A stretch of 64,000 nt of DNA, from positions 31,229,094-31,293,093 of the forward strand of contig OZ023267.1 in NCBI GenBank assembly GCA_964006375.1, in the 5' to 3' direction. The notes below the pieces were generated by a model. The model saw nothing but the letters and a program-made list of their open reading frames with translations, searched no databases and had not been told where the DNA came from. Shown one piece after another: positions 46,004 to 57,154 of the stretch. This DNA is from Tillus elongatus. Its lineage: Eukaryota; Arthropoda; Insecta; Coleoptera; Cleridae. Position numbers and translations under genes: made by a program. Position 1 is the stretch's first letter, and every line of letters begins with the position of its first letter.

Positions 46004-47191
46004 ATGATAAGAGATAGATCGCCTATTAGGAAAAGAGAACCTATATTAGAATTAGAGGAAGACAATTGTAATCAATTAAGTTTAAATAATTTAGAAATGG
46101 CAAATAATCACATTGCCGAATTTTCACAAGCTGCTATCATGATCCCCGAATATTCCGGTGGACAGAAGCATCTTGCTTATTTTATTAAACAATGCGAACT
46201 TTATATTACTAGTTATAGAAGGCCAGAGGCCGAAACACACGCAAATCGAATGTTACTAGAATTTATAAAAGCTAAAATCACTGGTAACGCTCGTGACGTG
46301 TTAATTAGTTTAGAAAACCATACATGGGAAAATATAAAATTTGCTTTAAAAAATCAGTTTTCAGACCCCCGTTCAGAAAATCTTTTATTTAATGATTTAA
46401 ATACTAGCTTTATGACTAAATCACAAACTATTCAGGAATATTTCAATGTAATTAAAGAAAAGCTAAAGATTTTAATTGAACATGTAGATATACAAGACTT
46501 AGTAAACGATGTAAAAACGTACAAGAAAGAATTTTATCAACAAAATGCAGTTGCAGCATTTAAAGCGGGTGTAATAGAACCTTACTTCTCACATCTTAGA
46601 TTAGTTAGTGTTAATACTCTTGATTCACTTATGTTGGAATGTAATAGGATAGATAACGAGATTATACAGTCGAATTTCATTAATAGCCTGAGAAACAAAA
46701 ATAATACGAAAACAAATCATAACACACCTGTACAACATAGACAGACGTATACCCAAAAACCAATATTTCCAGCATTTCCCCAAATTTACAACAAACCACA
46801 ACAAATCACACAACAAATGCAACCGTTTCCTTCTCGACCAATTTCTAACATAAGACCCGTTCAAAATTTTAATAGAAATATACAACACGTTCCAACTCAA
46901 TTAAGTAGAGGAACGACACCCATGTCAATAAGCAACCAAACTCCCTTAAGAAATACGCGACAAATGCCCCAAAGAAACCACTTTATACCCCAATCTAGGC
47001 CCACGTTTCAACATCAAGAACTCTTTAACCAAGAGGACCTACCACTAGATCATTCTGACGAATACCCTTATGACGACCAACCCTCTGACGAAAATATAGA
47101 GCCACTAGAATTTCCTGAACCAACTGAAACTTTTACAAATTACAACACCAATCCAAATCGGGATTTTCACGAAACAGCCTCGAAAAACTAA
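46004..47191 (+). CDS. ERV gag
   Basis: 395 codons from an ATG about 340 bp after the LTR. The N-terminal two-thirds is the capsid-like region (MIPEYSGGQKHLAYFIKQCE, RMLLEFIKAKITGNARDVL, LKNQFSDPRSENLLFNDLN, TIQEYFNVIKEKL). The C-terminal third is Pro/Gln/Asn-rich with no CCHC zinc knuckle, as known for errantivirus Gag. It ends with an acidic stretch. The frame is intact. Confidence 0.9.
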   Translation: MIRDRSPIRKREPILELEEDNCNQLSLNNLEMANNHIAEFSQAAIMIPEYSGGQKHLAYFIKQCELYITSYRRPEAETHANRMLLEFIKAKITGNARDVLISLENHTWENIKFALKNQFSDPRSENLLFNDLNTSFMTKSQTIQEYFNVIKEKLKILIEHVDIQDLVNDVKTYKKEFYQQNAVAAFKAGVIEPYFSHLRLVSVNTLDSLMLECNRIDNEIIQSNFINSLRNKNNTKTNHNTPVQHRQTYTQKPIFPAFPQIYNKPQQITQQMQPFPSRPISNIRPVQNFNRNIQHVPTQLSRGTTPMSISNQTPLRNTRQMPQRNHFIPQSRPTFQHQELFNQEDLPLDHSDEYPYDDQPSDENIEPLEFPEPTETFTNYNTNPNRDFHETASKN

Positions 47192-47697
47192 TCTATTTAG
47201 ATATAAATAATATTGTTAATACCCCTAAATTACCATTTTTTGTCATACCAAGTCTAAATTTAAAAGTATTGATTGATTCCGGAGCGTCAGATAGTATCAT
47301 AAATCCAGGACCGGCTTACGAGTTATTTAAAAAATTTATTTATAAGGAACCATTTTCAATGAAATCAGTTAACCAGATAACCCATGGTGAAGACAACGTA
47401 AGGTATCCTATCTTACAAGAATTTAATATTAATTACCAATTTCCGATGCGTGTCATGCAATGGCACCATCGATTTGACGCGCTTATAGGGTCAGCTCATC
47501 TTACAAAATTAAAGGGAAATATTGATTATAATAAACTAATTTTAACTCTAGGAAACAAAAAAATACCATTTTACCTTGAAATTAATCCACTGAATTTTAC
47601 ACCTTTCAAACAAATTTGTGAAAACTATGTATCAGTCCCTGTAAATATAGAAAAAGGCACAGTAGTTTTACCACGTATTGAAGAAACAAATATTTAA
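47190..47697 (+). CDS. ERV pol, protease segment
   Basis: Aspartic protease active site [15 protein letters not shown] at about 47264-47310, in the -1 frame relative to gag, as expected for Gag-Pol frameshifting; the ATG at 47269 is internal. A substrate-flap-like region and [14 protein letters not shown] follow. The frame ends at 47697, where RT continues in another frame, so a one-base break lies near 47692. Confidence 0.82.
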
Positions 47698-50171
47698 TTC
47701 ACGAGTCAATAGCCGAAGCAAAAGATGGATATTGTAGAGTGCCCATAATAAAGAAAAATCCAAATTCAAAATTTGTAGAAATACATTTTCAGGAACAAAT
47801 AGATGTCGATCCATTACAAAATTACTCTGACGAACTACCTAAAATTTCAAAACATTTTGATGTAACAAAAGTTTTAAGAACAGATCATTTAAATACAGAA
47901 GAATATGAAAAACTTATTAATTTGTGTCGAAAGTATAATGATATTTTTTATCATGAAGACTCAGATCTCTCTTTCACCAATGCAATTAAACATAAAATAA
48001 GAACTAAAGACGATGAAGTTGTTCACACCAAATCATACCGGTACCCTTTTCATTTACGTGAAGAAGTCCAAAACCAAATTCAAAAACTCTTAGACAACAA
48101 AATAATTAGACCCTCAATATCACCCTACTCAAGTCCGATATGGATTGTCCCGAAGCGTCAAGACGCTTCTGGAAAAAAGAAATGGCGCTTAGTGATCGAT
48201 TATCGTAAACTTAACGAGAAAACGATCGATGACAAGTACCCATTACCTCGTATCGAAGAAATTTTAGATAATTTGGGACGCTGCTCCTATTTCACGACTC
48301 TCGATCTAGCACAAGGATTCCATCAAATTGAAATGGATCCTGACAGTGTCGAAAAAACAGCATTCTCTGTAAATAATACCCATTATGAATGGATCCGAAT
48401 GCCGTTCGGGTTAAAGGGGGCTCCTAGTACCTTTTCACGCCTAATGGATAATGTATTAAGACCATATTTATACAAGTTTTGTTTCGTATATATGGACGAT
48501 ATTGTTATCTTCTCGAAATCCCTTCAGGAACACCTTTGTCACGTGAAAAATATATTTGATAAGTTAAAAGAGTGTAATCTAAAAATTCAGTTAGATAAGT
48601 CAGAATTTTTGCGTAAAGAGGTCGAATTTCTAGGCCATCTAGTCACTGTCCGTGGGATCAAACCGAACCCATCAAAAATAACTGCCATTCAGAATTATCC
48701 AATACCAAAGACAAGTAAAGAAATAAGAGCATTTTTAGGATTAACAGGCTATTATAGACGCTTTATTCCAAATTACGCTAAAGTAGTATTCCCCATCAAT
48801 AAATATTTAAAAAAGGATACCAAGATAAATATTCACGACCCGGAATACGTTGACGCATTTCAAAAAATAAAAGAATTAATTACAAATTCTCCTGTCCTGA
48901 CCTACCCCGATTTTTCTAAACAATTTCATTTAACCACTGACGCAAGCAATATAGCTATAGGTGGAGTATTGTCACAAAATAATAAACCAATTGCGTTTTA
49001 CTCAAGAACACTAAATTCAGCCGAGAGAAATTATTCGACCATTGAAAAAGAGTTATTATCCATAGTAGAAAATACAAAACATTTTAGACCATATCTCTTT
49101 GGACAAAAATTTGTTATAGAAACTGACCACAAACCGCTTGTTTGGTTATTTTCAATTAAGGAACCAAACTCACGGCTAGTTAAATGGCGACTAAGATTAG
49201 AGGAATTTAATTACGAGATAAAATACAAGAAAGGCAAAGATAACGTAGTGGCTGATGCCTTATCGCGAATCGAAATTAACGCGATCGAAGACGACTTTGA
49301 CCTGGAATCAATAATTAATAACGTAGACCCTGACGAAGACAGAGAAAGAGAAATAATTAACGAACTAGAAAACGACGCAAACAATGCCTCTACTAGCACG
49401 ACTAATAACCTACCTGAAAGCAATGACTCACAGACACAACACTCGTCTGCAGAAAATCCAATTTTCAAAATACCTATATCAGAAAATCCAGTCAATTATT
49501 TTTCCAGACGAATAATTTTAGATTACGGACCAAAATATGACACACGCAAATTAAAAATATTCAAGTTTGAAACAATACATGTAAAAGTTCAACTCAATTA
49601 CGAATTAAGACAAATAAATGACTTCTTGAAACAATTTATTGATCCAAAATTGACTTACGGAATTTTCTGTAAACATGATAGACTATTCAAATATTTCACT
49701 GCTGTTTCTTCAACATTATTTAATAGTTCTGTTAAAATAATAAAATCTAACGAATTTTTACAAGACGTTGAAAAACCAGAAACTCAACAACAAATTATAG
49801 ACGAATATCACACACGAAACCACAATGGCATTAACGAGACTTATCAACATTTAAAACAAAAATTTTTTTGGCCTAATATGAAAAATTATATAAACGCTTT
49901 TATTAATAAATGCTCAATTTGCCTTCAGACCAAATACGAAAGAAATCCGTACAAACCACCATTTTCAGGTCCCCTTCTAGCTAAACGCCCTTTTGAAGTT
50001 ATACACATTGACACCTTTAGTTTCGATAATTGCAAATTCCTAACCATCATAGATTTATTCTCCAAATATGCGCAAGCATATTATATAACTGATGGATCCG
50101 CAATTACAGTGTTAAATAAACTTCGACACTACTTTTCCCATCATAATCATCCCCTAAAAAATAGTAGCTGA
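47692..50171 (+). CDS. ERV pol: RT, RNase H and N-terminal integrase
   Basis: 810-codon frame from 47739, open slightly upstream. [66 protein letters not shown] and catalytic YMDDIVIFS. RNase [45 protein letters not shown] and VVADALSRI. Integrase: HHCC zinc domain ([18 protein letters not shown] ... CSICLQTKY) and the first catalytic Asp ([10 protein letters not shown]). It stops at 50171 because of a frame change in an A-run near 50157. All catalytic residues up to there are present. Confidence 0.93.
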
Positions 50172-50856
50172 CGCTGGCAAAGAATTTTCGAATACTACCC
50201 TTAAAGAATACTGTAATTTATTTAATATTAATCTTCACATAACAACCCCCCAAAATCCTAACTCAAATTCACCAGTAGAGCGACTGCACTCAACTCTTGT
50301 AGAAAAATTGCGAATTCTTAAATTACAAAACCCACAAGAGAGGCCTGCAACCCTAATGATAACAGCAACCCTTATTTACAACCAGTCTATTCATTCGACA
50401 ACTGGGTATTCACCTTTTACATTACTATACGGCCCCTACGACGACTTACCAACAGTCACACCTGAAACTACCCTTTACGAAGAATACAATAACAATAGGC
50501 TCAAAGAAATAATGCCTTTCTTCGACAGTGTATATCAGAAACAAAAAGTAAGTGGAGACAAAAGAATTTCTAAAGCAAATGCGGACAGACAAACGACACC
50601 AGATTTACAAGAAACGACACAACTAGCTATTAGAGTACCAAAAGTAAGAAAAACAAATCCTCTTTATAAATTACGATCACATCCTAAACAAAAAGAAAAC
50701 ATTGTTACATTTTCTAAACCAAAAGCAAAAGCTCACGTTTCTAACATAAAAAGAGTAAGAAAGACTTTTTCGTTACAGGACAAAACTACTACTACTACAA
50801 ACAACGATGACCCTCAACCTGGTCCATCCACTTCAAATAACACCGATAAAAACTAA
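50160..50856 (+). CDS. ERV pol: C-terminal integrase
   Basis: In a different frame from the preceding segment: second catalytic Asp (DAGKEFSN, about 50172) and Glu ([10 protein letters not shown], about 50280), then [23 protein letters not shown] and a basic C-terminal tail. It ends at 50856, overlapping the start of the env frame by about 50 bp. The only visible defect is the frame change at its 5' side. Confidence 0.88.
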
Positions 50857-52336
50857 CGGATATTTTAAAGAGTATTTAGGCATAGCAAAAATACTCAAAC
50901 ATTATCATAAATTTTATTTTAATTTTAATATTACCGATATAGAAATTAATTATAACATATTATTAAAAAATTCTAAATTTTTAAACACTGGACAAATGTC
51001 TGCAAGTAACGAACGATATTTACTAATTTTAGATGACCATTTGTCACGATTAAGTAATGAACTACAAAAACTATCAATGCACAGAACTAAACGCGGATTA
51101 ATAAACGGAGCAGGCTCTTTAATTAAAATGATAACAGGAAATCTCGACCAAGAAGACTTGAAAGAAATCAATAAAAATTTAGATAACCTTTTCCAAAATC
51201 AAGAAGATATAATTACCCAAATTGATAATTTAAATTCATTTGCTAATATAATCACACAAAGGTACGTAAAGGACCAAAAAATTATTAATCAAAATCTAGA
51301 TACTTTTTCCTCTTTAGATAGCGAAAGAGAATTGTCGAGTAAAATTCATTTCCAAATTCACGTAGCTGTTAAATTACTCCATAATATAGAGATAATTCAA
51401 AGAACTATTTCCTTAAGTTTTAACGAAATTACTAATATAGAGCTCTTTACCACTAGTGATCTGTTAAATATTATTGATCACTTAAAGTTAAGTCATGACA
51501 GAAATGAATTGATCGACTTTGACAAAAATCATGTTTTTAAGGTTGTAGAATTTACCAAATTTCATATATTATCGGTTAAGGATACGATTGTATGCCTTTT
51601 AAAAGTTCCTATCCTACATCCCAATCCTGGTTCTTATTTTCGTGTTTATCCTATACCACAAAATTATATTCTCCTGGTACCACCCAGCTCATACTATTTA
51701 GAAACACCCTCTTCAAACTTATGGACCCAAGAGAAGTGCCACTCTATAGAAGACGTGGTTATATGCAATAATCGCCCACGAGAAGAACATTGTCAGCTTG
51801 ACACCTTACAAAATTGCACTTCTGCCAAAGTAATGAACCCCTACGAAATATCAACTCAGCTGCAGAATGGTCAGATCTTAATATCCACTAGCTCAGCAAC
51901 CACTATTGTCGAAAATTGCGAAACATCGTTAGAACGAAAAATCTTCCAGGGAAACGGTCTAGTAACATCCCTCAATTCCTGCAAAGTCAAGATCAATGAG
52001 GAAATGTATGAAGACGTTGCTACCAATTTGACGCTACAACCCATAGAAGTCGAAGAATTGCAACCGACACCTCAACATCATATCCATTTTAAGCCAATTC
52101 ATCTAAAAGAAAACAAAAGGATAAAAGAAGCATTGTCTCAAATACAACAGCATCCATTTCATCTCCGACCGTCCATGCAGTATTCTCACTTAGGCATTAC
52201 CATTGGTATATCCATCGCTGTTACCATTGTACTTCTGTTTCTTTTAAGAAGAAAAATTCGAAGCATCCTATACAAGTCCAACAGGCAAACGCAAATAGAA
52301 GAAGTGTCCAAACACGAGGACGTGTTAAAGATTTAA
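50807..52336 (+). CDS. ERV env: errantivirus-type fusion envelope protein
   Basis: 509-codon frame. A furin-type site RTKR (51083-51094) is followed by a hydrophobic, glycine-containing segment (GLINGAGSLIKMITGNL), the arrangement known for errantivirus Env and baculovirus F proteins. A long heptad-rich region follows (LDQEDLKEINKNLDNLFQNQ), then a Cys-rich ectodomain (CHSIEDVVICNN, CQLDTLQNC, NCETSLERK), a transmembrane segment (LGITIGISIAVTIVLLFLL, about 52190-52245) and a short basic tail. The first residues are not a good signal peptide; in errantiviruses env is made from a spliced mRNA, so the true N-terminus may come from an upstream exon. No internal stop. Confidence 0.9.
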   Translation: MTLNLVHPLQITPIKTNGYFKEYLGIAKILKHYHKFYFNFNITDIEINYNILLKNSKFLNTGQMSASNERYLLILDDHLSRLSNELQKLSMHRTKRGLINGAGSLIKMITGNLDQEDLKEINKNLDNLFQNQEDIITQIDNLNSFANIITQRYVKDQKIINQNLDTFSSLDSERELSSKIHFQIHVAVKLLHNIEIIQRTISLSFNEITNIELFTTSDLLNIIDHLKLSHDRNELIDFDKNHVFKVVEFTKFHILSVKDTIVCLLKVPILHPNPGSYFRVYPIPQNYILLVPPSSYYLETPSSNLWTQEKCHSIEDVVICNNRPREEHCQLDTLQNCTSAKVMNPYEISTQLQNGQILISTSSATTIVENCETSLERKIFQGNGLVTSLNSCKVKINEEMYEDVATNLTLQPIEVEELQPTPQHHIHFKPIHLKENKRIKEALSQIQQHPFHLRPSMQYSHLGITIGISIAVTIVLLFLLRRKIRSILYKSNRQTQIEEVSKHEDVLKI

Positions 52337-52345
52337 GGGTGGAGG
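52335..52345 (+). promoter_or_regulatory. ERV polypurine tract
   Basis: AAGGGTGGAGG immediately before the 3' LTR; primes plus-strand DNA synthesis in LTR elements. Confidence 0.85.
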
Positions 52346-52614
52346 AGTTACATCCCTGTATATTCTCAACATCATACAAAATACGACGAATCCTGAAACC
52401 ATGCATCATCAGTTTAGTGACCTGTGTAAGAATGCTGATGCAGACGTTTGCATTTATGTTAGTTCTGTAGAACATTATTTCATTCAATCGCTGTAACTCT
52501 AGTTGTTCACATGTTGTTTTGAATCACATATTTTATAATACATTTTAAGACTGAAATAATTGTACCACTTAAATAAATAAATTACTTTTTTCGGACAATC
52601 GCTACGAAAAAACC

Positions 52615-52619
<5 letters not shown>
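52346..52619 (+). repeat. ERV 3' LTR
   Basis: 274 bp, matches the 5' LTR throughout by eye, followed directly by ATATAT. Confidence 0.95.

Positions 52620-52698
<79 letters not shown>
52620..52698. repeat. (TA)n tract, last part of the split tract
   Basis: AT dinucleotides directly after the 3' LTR. Confidence 0.95.
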
Positions 52699-52701
<3 letters not shown>

Positions 52702-53976
52702 TTTAACGGGCCTTAATTTTGGGTTCTAGGGACGCAAATTGGTGCTCGTCTGAGGAAGCTTTTTCAAAAGCTTGTCATCGTGACTTCTCTGTTATCGAAT
52801 TTTTCCCAATGAAAATTCGCTAATATAGCGTTTTTAAACAGTGTTTTCATATATTTTCTAGGAAAAACTAATCGATAAGAGCTGATTAACAAACTCGTCC
52901 TTGATTTTCTTCCAAGTCAGATTTTTCCCAAGTTTAAGTAAAATCAGCTTGGTGTCTTTTAGGTTGGCGCTCGAATATAAACATAGAAAACATTATATGG
53001 ACCTCGGTTTTGGATTGCTGGACTAAAATTCGCGATCAGATACAGAATTTTTTCTCAGTCTTACCATCGCTAGTTCTTTAAGAGCACATTTTTCTTGATG
53101 AAAATTCGCTAAGATACACATGACCCCGAGCTGTAGGTCCATTTAAACTGCGTAGTTCCCCACTCCAGGCCAGAGCGCTTGTTGTTAATTTCGTGGGATC
53201 TGTGCATATTAGTATTTACAGTCTTTGGTTAACTTCAAACTTCAATGTCACTTTAAATATACAATGGGTTGAATTAGTTTTAGGGGAAATGAATAAGCAG
53301 AAATTACTGCAGAGTTATAACAATCTTGCTGCAGTAGCTATGTAAGCAACTAAACAATAGACCTCAGCACTTGCATTCTCGACTTTCCAGACTATTCACA
53401 ACTCTTGAACAGCTCCATGTGGTGCAGACCAATTTATGTGACACTTATGTTGATAAGTTTTGTCTACATATTACAGACTGCTTCACTTCTGCAATTTGTA
53501 ATTCTGATTTGCTAATCCCCTGTTCAACAAGACTGCATAAAATGAAAGGAACTTCACTAATTCAGGGATGCGAATCATGGTTTCCGATGTTGGATAATGG
53601 TAATCCTAAAAACGCCAACACCATACGTTGAGTAGATTGATAAGCAAACAAACAACAAGTTTTATATATTTAATCAAAAACGAATTTCAAGTCGAGTGAT
53701 TGTATAATAATTATATTATTTTCAAAATTATCAAATCTGATTTTGACTTGTTTTCAAAGCAAACATATCATGCGTTAAAAACACTTGAAAAGTAGCTGCT
53801 TTTCAAAGATTTTGATTAACAATATGGCATCAATCACAAAAAAATTGAATAACGTCGAAGAGCAAATTTTTGAAATCTTTAAATTTCTATATTTCTTACA
53901 CCCACATTTGTAGAAACTGAGTTGCCGTAAAAAACTGTTTTGTTTCATGTTACTTTGGATGCCATCATTATATTTG
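52699..53976. other. Intergenic; a short direct repeat
   Basis: No gene. GAAAATTCGCTAA occurs at about 52812 and 53100, each after CATCG-containing sequence, perhaps the ends of an old element. A 68-codon minus frame (53775-53981) has no domain. Confidence 0.4.
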
Positions 53977-53989
53977 AACATTGTGAGAT

Positions 53990-54344
53990 AAGTGCCTCGG
54001 TGGTTCAGAGGTAAGAACGTGTGCCTCTGAACCGAAGGGTACCGGGTTCGATCCCAGGGTTCTCCTTTAACTTTTTATGTACTGTAATATTAACATCAAC
54101 CGAGCTTCTGGCATTGTATTTGAGCAAATGGAATGTCTGCACGTTCCGCTCTTCAGAAGGGCGTAAAGCCGTCAGTCCTGTGTTCGTGCGATGTTAGGCT
54201 CGTTAAATATCCATACCCTCCTTACAGAAAGACAGGGGTTCAGCAAAATTTCCGAGATGGTGAGGTGAAACTGCTCCCTGACGTTTGTGATTGGCCATAG
54301 TCGCGGAAATAGGCCGACCGTACAGAAACAAAACACAAACACAC
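53990..54344 (+). mobile_element. tRNA-derived SINE with 13-bp target-site duplication
   Basis: Flanked by AACATTGTGAGAT at 53977-53989 and 54345-54357. The head resembles a tRNA with RNA polymerase III A box (TGGTTCAGAGGTAAG, 54001-54015) and B box (GGTTCGATCCC, 54045-54055). The body contains ATGTCTGCACGTTCCGCTC, CAGAAGGGCGTAAAGCCGTC and similar blocks, and the tail is A/C-rich (CAGAAACAAAACACAAAC). Non-coding; moved by a LINE partner. The perfect duplication suggests a fairly recent insertion. Confidence 0.85.
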
Positions 54345-56870
54345 AACATTGTGAGATGTTTGTCCAGTTCTTTGACTACCTTTCTGAAAAAATCGACCAT
54401 CTGATTTCTGAATATCCTTCCTCCGAGGTCACCATTCTTGGTGACTTCAATGTCCATAATAAGGAATGGCTAGGATCTTCCAAAACCGATCCACAAGGGA
54501 GAGCAGCGGAGGCCTTTGCAGTCAGCAATTCTTTAGCCAATATGGTTCAGCAACCTACTTACTTTCCTCGTATCCCAACACACAGCTCAAATCCCTTGGA
54601 TCTCCTTCTTACTACAAAAGCTGAATGCTACAAGATATTAGTCACCGCCCCCCTTGGTCGTTCAGACCACAGCATGGTCACTGCTACCTGCACAATGCAA
54701 CCCGAGGTCACACAATCATCACACCCACGTATAGTTTGGCACTACAACTCCGCAAACTGGGACGAAATGCCGGATTACTTTTCCTCATTTCCATGGGCGT
54801 CTGTCTGCTTCTCTCATCCTGACCCCTCTGATATCTCACAAAACGTCACCGAAATTATTCAAGCTGGCATGGAATTATTTATTCCACGTACACAGAAAAC
54901 CCCTTCAGCCACTCAAAAGCCCTGGTTCTCTATATCCTGCGACAAGGCCAGACTTGAAAAGGTCAAAGCTCACAAAACGCTTCTACACAATCCCAGTCAA
55001 GAAAACCGTCAAGCATTTAACGACGCACGAAACCGCTATGTCCGCATTCCTTCTGACGCAAAAAACTCGTTTAATGACCACATCAAAAACAAAGTCCTCT
55101 TAAGCTCCAACGGCAGCAAACCCTTCTGGACTCTTGGTAAATCTATTGGGAATAATTTCTGCAAGAGCACGTTCCCACCTCTTGTCTCAGGGGACGAAAT
55201 TGTTTCTACCGCCCTGGGCAAGGCTGAACTTTTTGCCTCGTTATTTTACGCCAATTCTACTCTCAACCCACCTCCAAATGTTTAAAACTAAAAAGGTACG
55301 AAAGATGCTCTCTTCTCTTAATACCAAGAAAGCCTCTGGCCTTGACGATATCCCAGCAATTGTTCTCAAAAAATGCGCACCAGAACTTGCTCCTGTCCTG
55401 ACATCTTACAATAGAGGCATATTCCCTAGTAACTGGAAAACTGCTCGAGTACAACCCGTCCCCAAGAAAGGATCCAAAGCGCTTCCTAGCAACTACAGGC
55501 CTATTTCCCTCCTTTCAGTGGTCTCTAAAGTGATGGAAAAGTATATAAACACCGAATTACTAAAATTTCTCGAAAAACACAGTCTAATTCACGATAGGCA
55601 ATATGGATTCCGTCAGCGCAGATCAACTGCCGACCTCCTTTCCTGTGTCACCCATTCTTGGTACAAGTCTATGGAACTACACGGTGAATCCCAGATTGTC
55701 GCTCTAGATATATCCAAAGCATTCGACCAGGTCTGGCACGCAGCGTTGCTTAATAAACTCCGGGCCTATGGCCCACCACCAAAACTCTGTACCTGGACAG
55801 CAAATTTCCTCTCCAACCGGAGCATTTCTGTTGTCGTGGATGGCCATTCCTCTAAACTATATCCAATTAATGCAGGAGTTCCTCAAGGTTTAGCTTTAGC
55901 CCCTACTTTGTTTCTTTTCCACATCAATGACCTCCTCTCTAGCACATCCAACCCAATTCACAGTTATGCGGACGACAGCACCCTCCACTCAAATATACAA
56001 TATCCTAAGCCTGTTTCTTTAGCCCAACTAGATGAGGATCGCATACTCATGGAGGATTCTGTCTCCGTGGATCTCCAAAGAATATTAGACTGGGGAAGTA
56101 GAAATCTTGTACAATTCAACCCCACCAAAACTCAGTCCTGCTGTCTTACCCATAAGAGATACACCAGCACTAGACCCATCACAATGAACAACCAAGTTAT
56201 CCAAAGTAACGAGTCCTTTTAACTTGTTGGCATTTCTGTGGATCGAGGTCTCAATCGGCACCAACATGTCACTTTAATTGCAGAATCGGCTGCTAAGAAA
56301 TTAGGCTTCCTCTTCCGGGCTCGCAAATACTTTTCACCAGCTAATCTCTATACCTTATATACTTCACAATTAAGGCCAAACCTCGAATACTGCTCACATA
56401 TCTGGGGTGCCGCTGCCGCTTCTACACTCGCTATCCTGGACTTCATTCAGAAGAGAGCTATACGTCTCATCGGTGACCCTATACTCACCCAAAGGCTGCC
56501 ATCCCTTGCCCATCGACGTGCCGTTGGTGACCTCTCTCTCTCTTTTATAGATATCTGCACGGGCAGTGCTCAGAGGAGCTTTCTTCCATAGTTCCTCCAC
56601 CTGCTGCCCCCAACAGATCTACCAGGGGAATAGAGCGAATGCATCCTTTTACTGTCCAGGTCACCAGACATAGAACATCTTGTTATGCCCGCTCTTTTGT
56701 CCCGAGGACTTCCACGTTATGGAATTCTTTGCCGGCACATGTTTTTCCTTCTCCTCCGAACCTCTAAGCCTCCAAGTCCAGAATTAACAAGTTGCCCCTT
56801 TCCTCCTTGTTGACACCCACGGTACGATAGTAGTTAGACAGTAAGCCCTCGTGGTGTGTTGTCGAAATTT
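54345..56870 (+). pseudogene. LINE-A copy 5 (LA5): endonuclease part, RT, C-terminus; longest copy
   Basis: AP-endonuclease C-terminal half with VTILGDFNVHNKEW and APLGRSDHSMV (catalytic N/D and SDH boxes), linker, then RT after a frame change and small deletion near 55285: KKCAPELAPVL, NWKTARVQPVPKKGSKALPSNYRP, HDRQYGFRQRRSTADLL, ALDISKAFDQVWHAAL, NAGVPQGLALAPTLF and catalytic SYADDSTLHSN. A stop interrupts at 56221. The thumb follows (RLIGDPILTQRLPSLAHRR), a frame change at a CT run near 56532-56545 and the tail to about 56870, ending GTGTTGTCGAAATTTAAAAA. The 5' boundary is at or just left of the SINE. CR1/Jockey-like; inactive. Confidence 0.88.
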
Positions 56871-56884
56871 AAAAAAAAAAATGT

Positions 56885-57154
56885 ACGACAGGGTTGCTAT
56901 TTCGGTGCGGAACCACGTAGTATGTTGTCACGACAGCTCCAAACAACACAAAACGGTATAAAATAGGGACTGTGTACAACCAGCTAACAATTTTATCAAT
57001 TGTCTGCCCTGGCCTGTGTCTTCATCCCTAATATAGGCACAATGTATGTAAGGCTAGATGCATTTACCTTAATAGAACCGCATAAGGACCGACACAGGGC
57101 AGGGGCATGTAAGGGAACCCAAAATATTGTGACTTAACGCAACTTACTACTATA
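56885..57154. repeat. Composite flank repeat, also present reversed at about 61145-61290
   Basis: GGAACCACGTAGTATGTTGTC, then AGGGCAGGGGCATGTAAGG, AACCCAAAATATTGTGA and AACGCAACTTACTACTATA. The reverse of the same order is found at 61145-61290. It contains a reversed partial copy of the module seen at 24470. Confidence 0.6.

Larger units (their letters stand above)
45389..52619 (+). mobile_element. Errantivirus-like endogenous retrovirus (Metaviridae) with env
   Basis: Two 274-bp LTRs (AGTTACATCC ... CCTAATT) that appear identical, a primer-binding-site-like GGCGCTGCATAGAAC right after the 5' LTR, a polypurine tract AAGGGTGGAGG before the 3' LTR, and gag, pol and env in order. AGT-type LTR ends and insertion into ATAT are what is known for the Drosophila 17.6/297 branch of errantiviruses. 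Flanks here are (TA)n on both sides. It carries at least two frame breaks in pol (near 47692 and 50157). Identical LTRs imply a very recent insertion, so some breaks may be assembly indels. Confidence 0.93.

Noticed and set aside
53995..54066. Functional tRNA gene
   Set aside because: A and B boxes are present, but I cannot fold a proper anticodon arm, the acceptor stem is poor, and it is fused to a SINE body with a target-site duplication.
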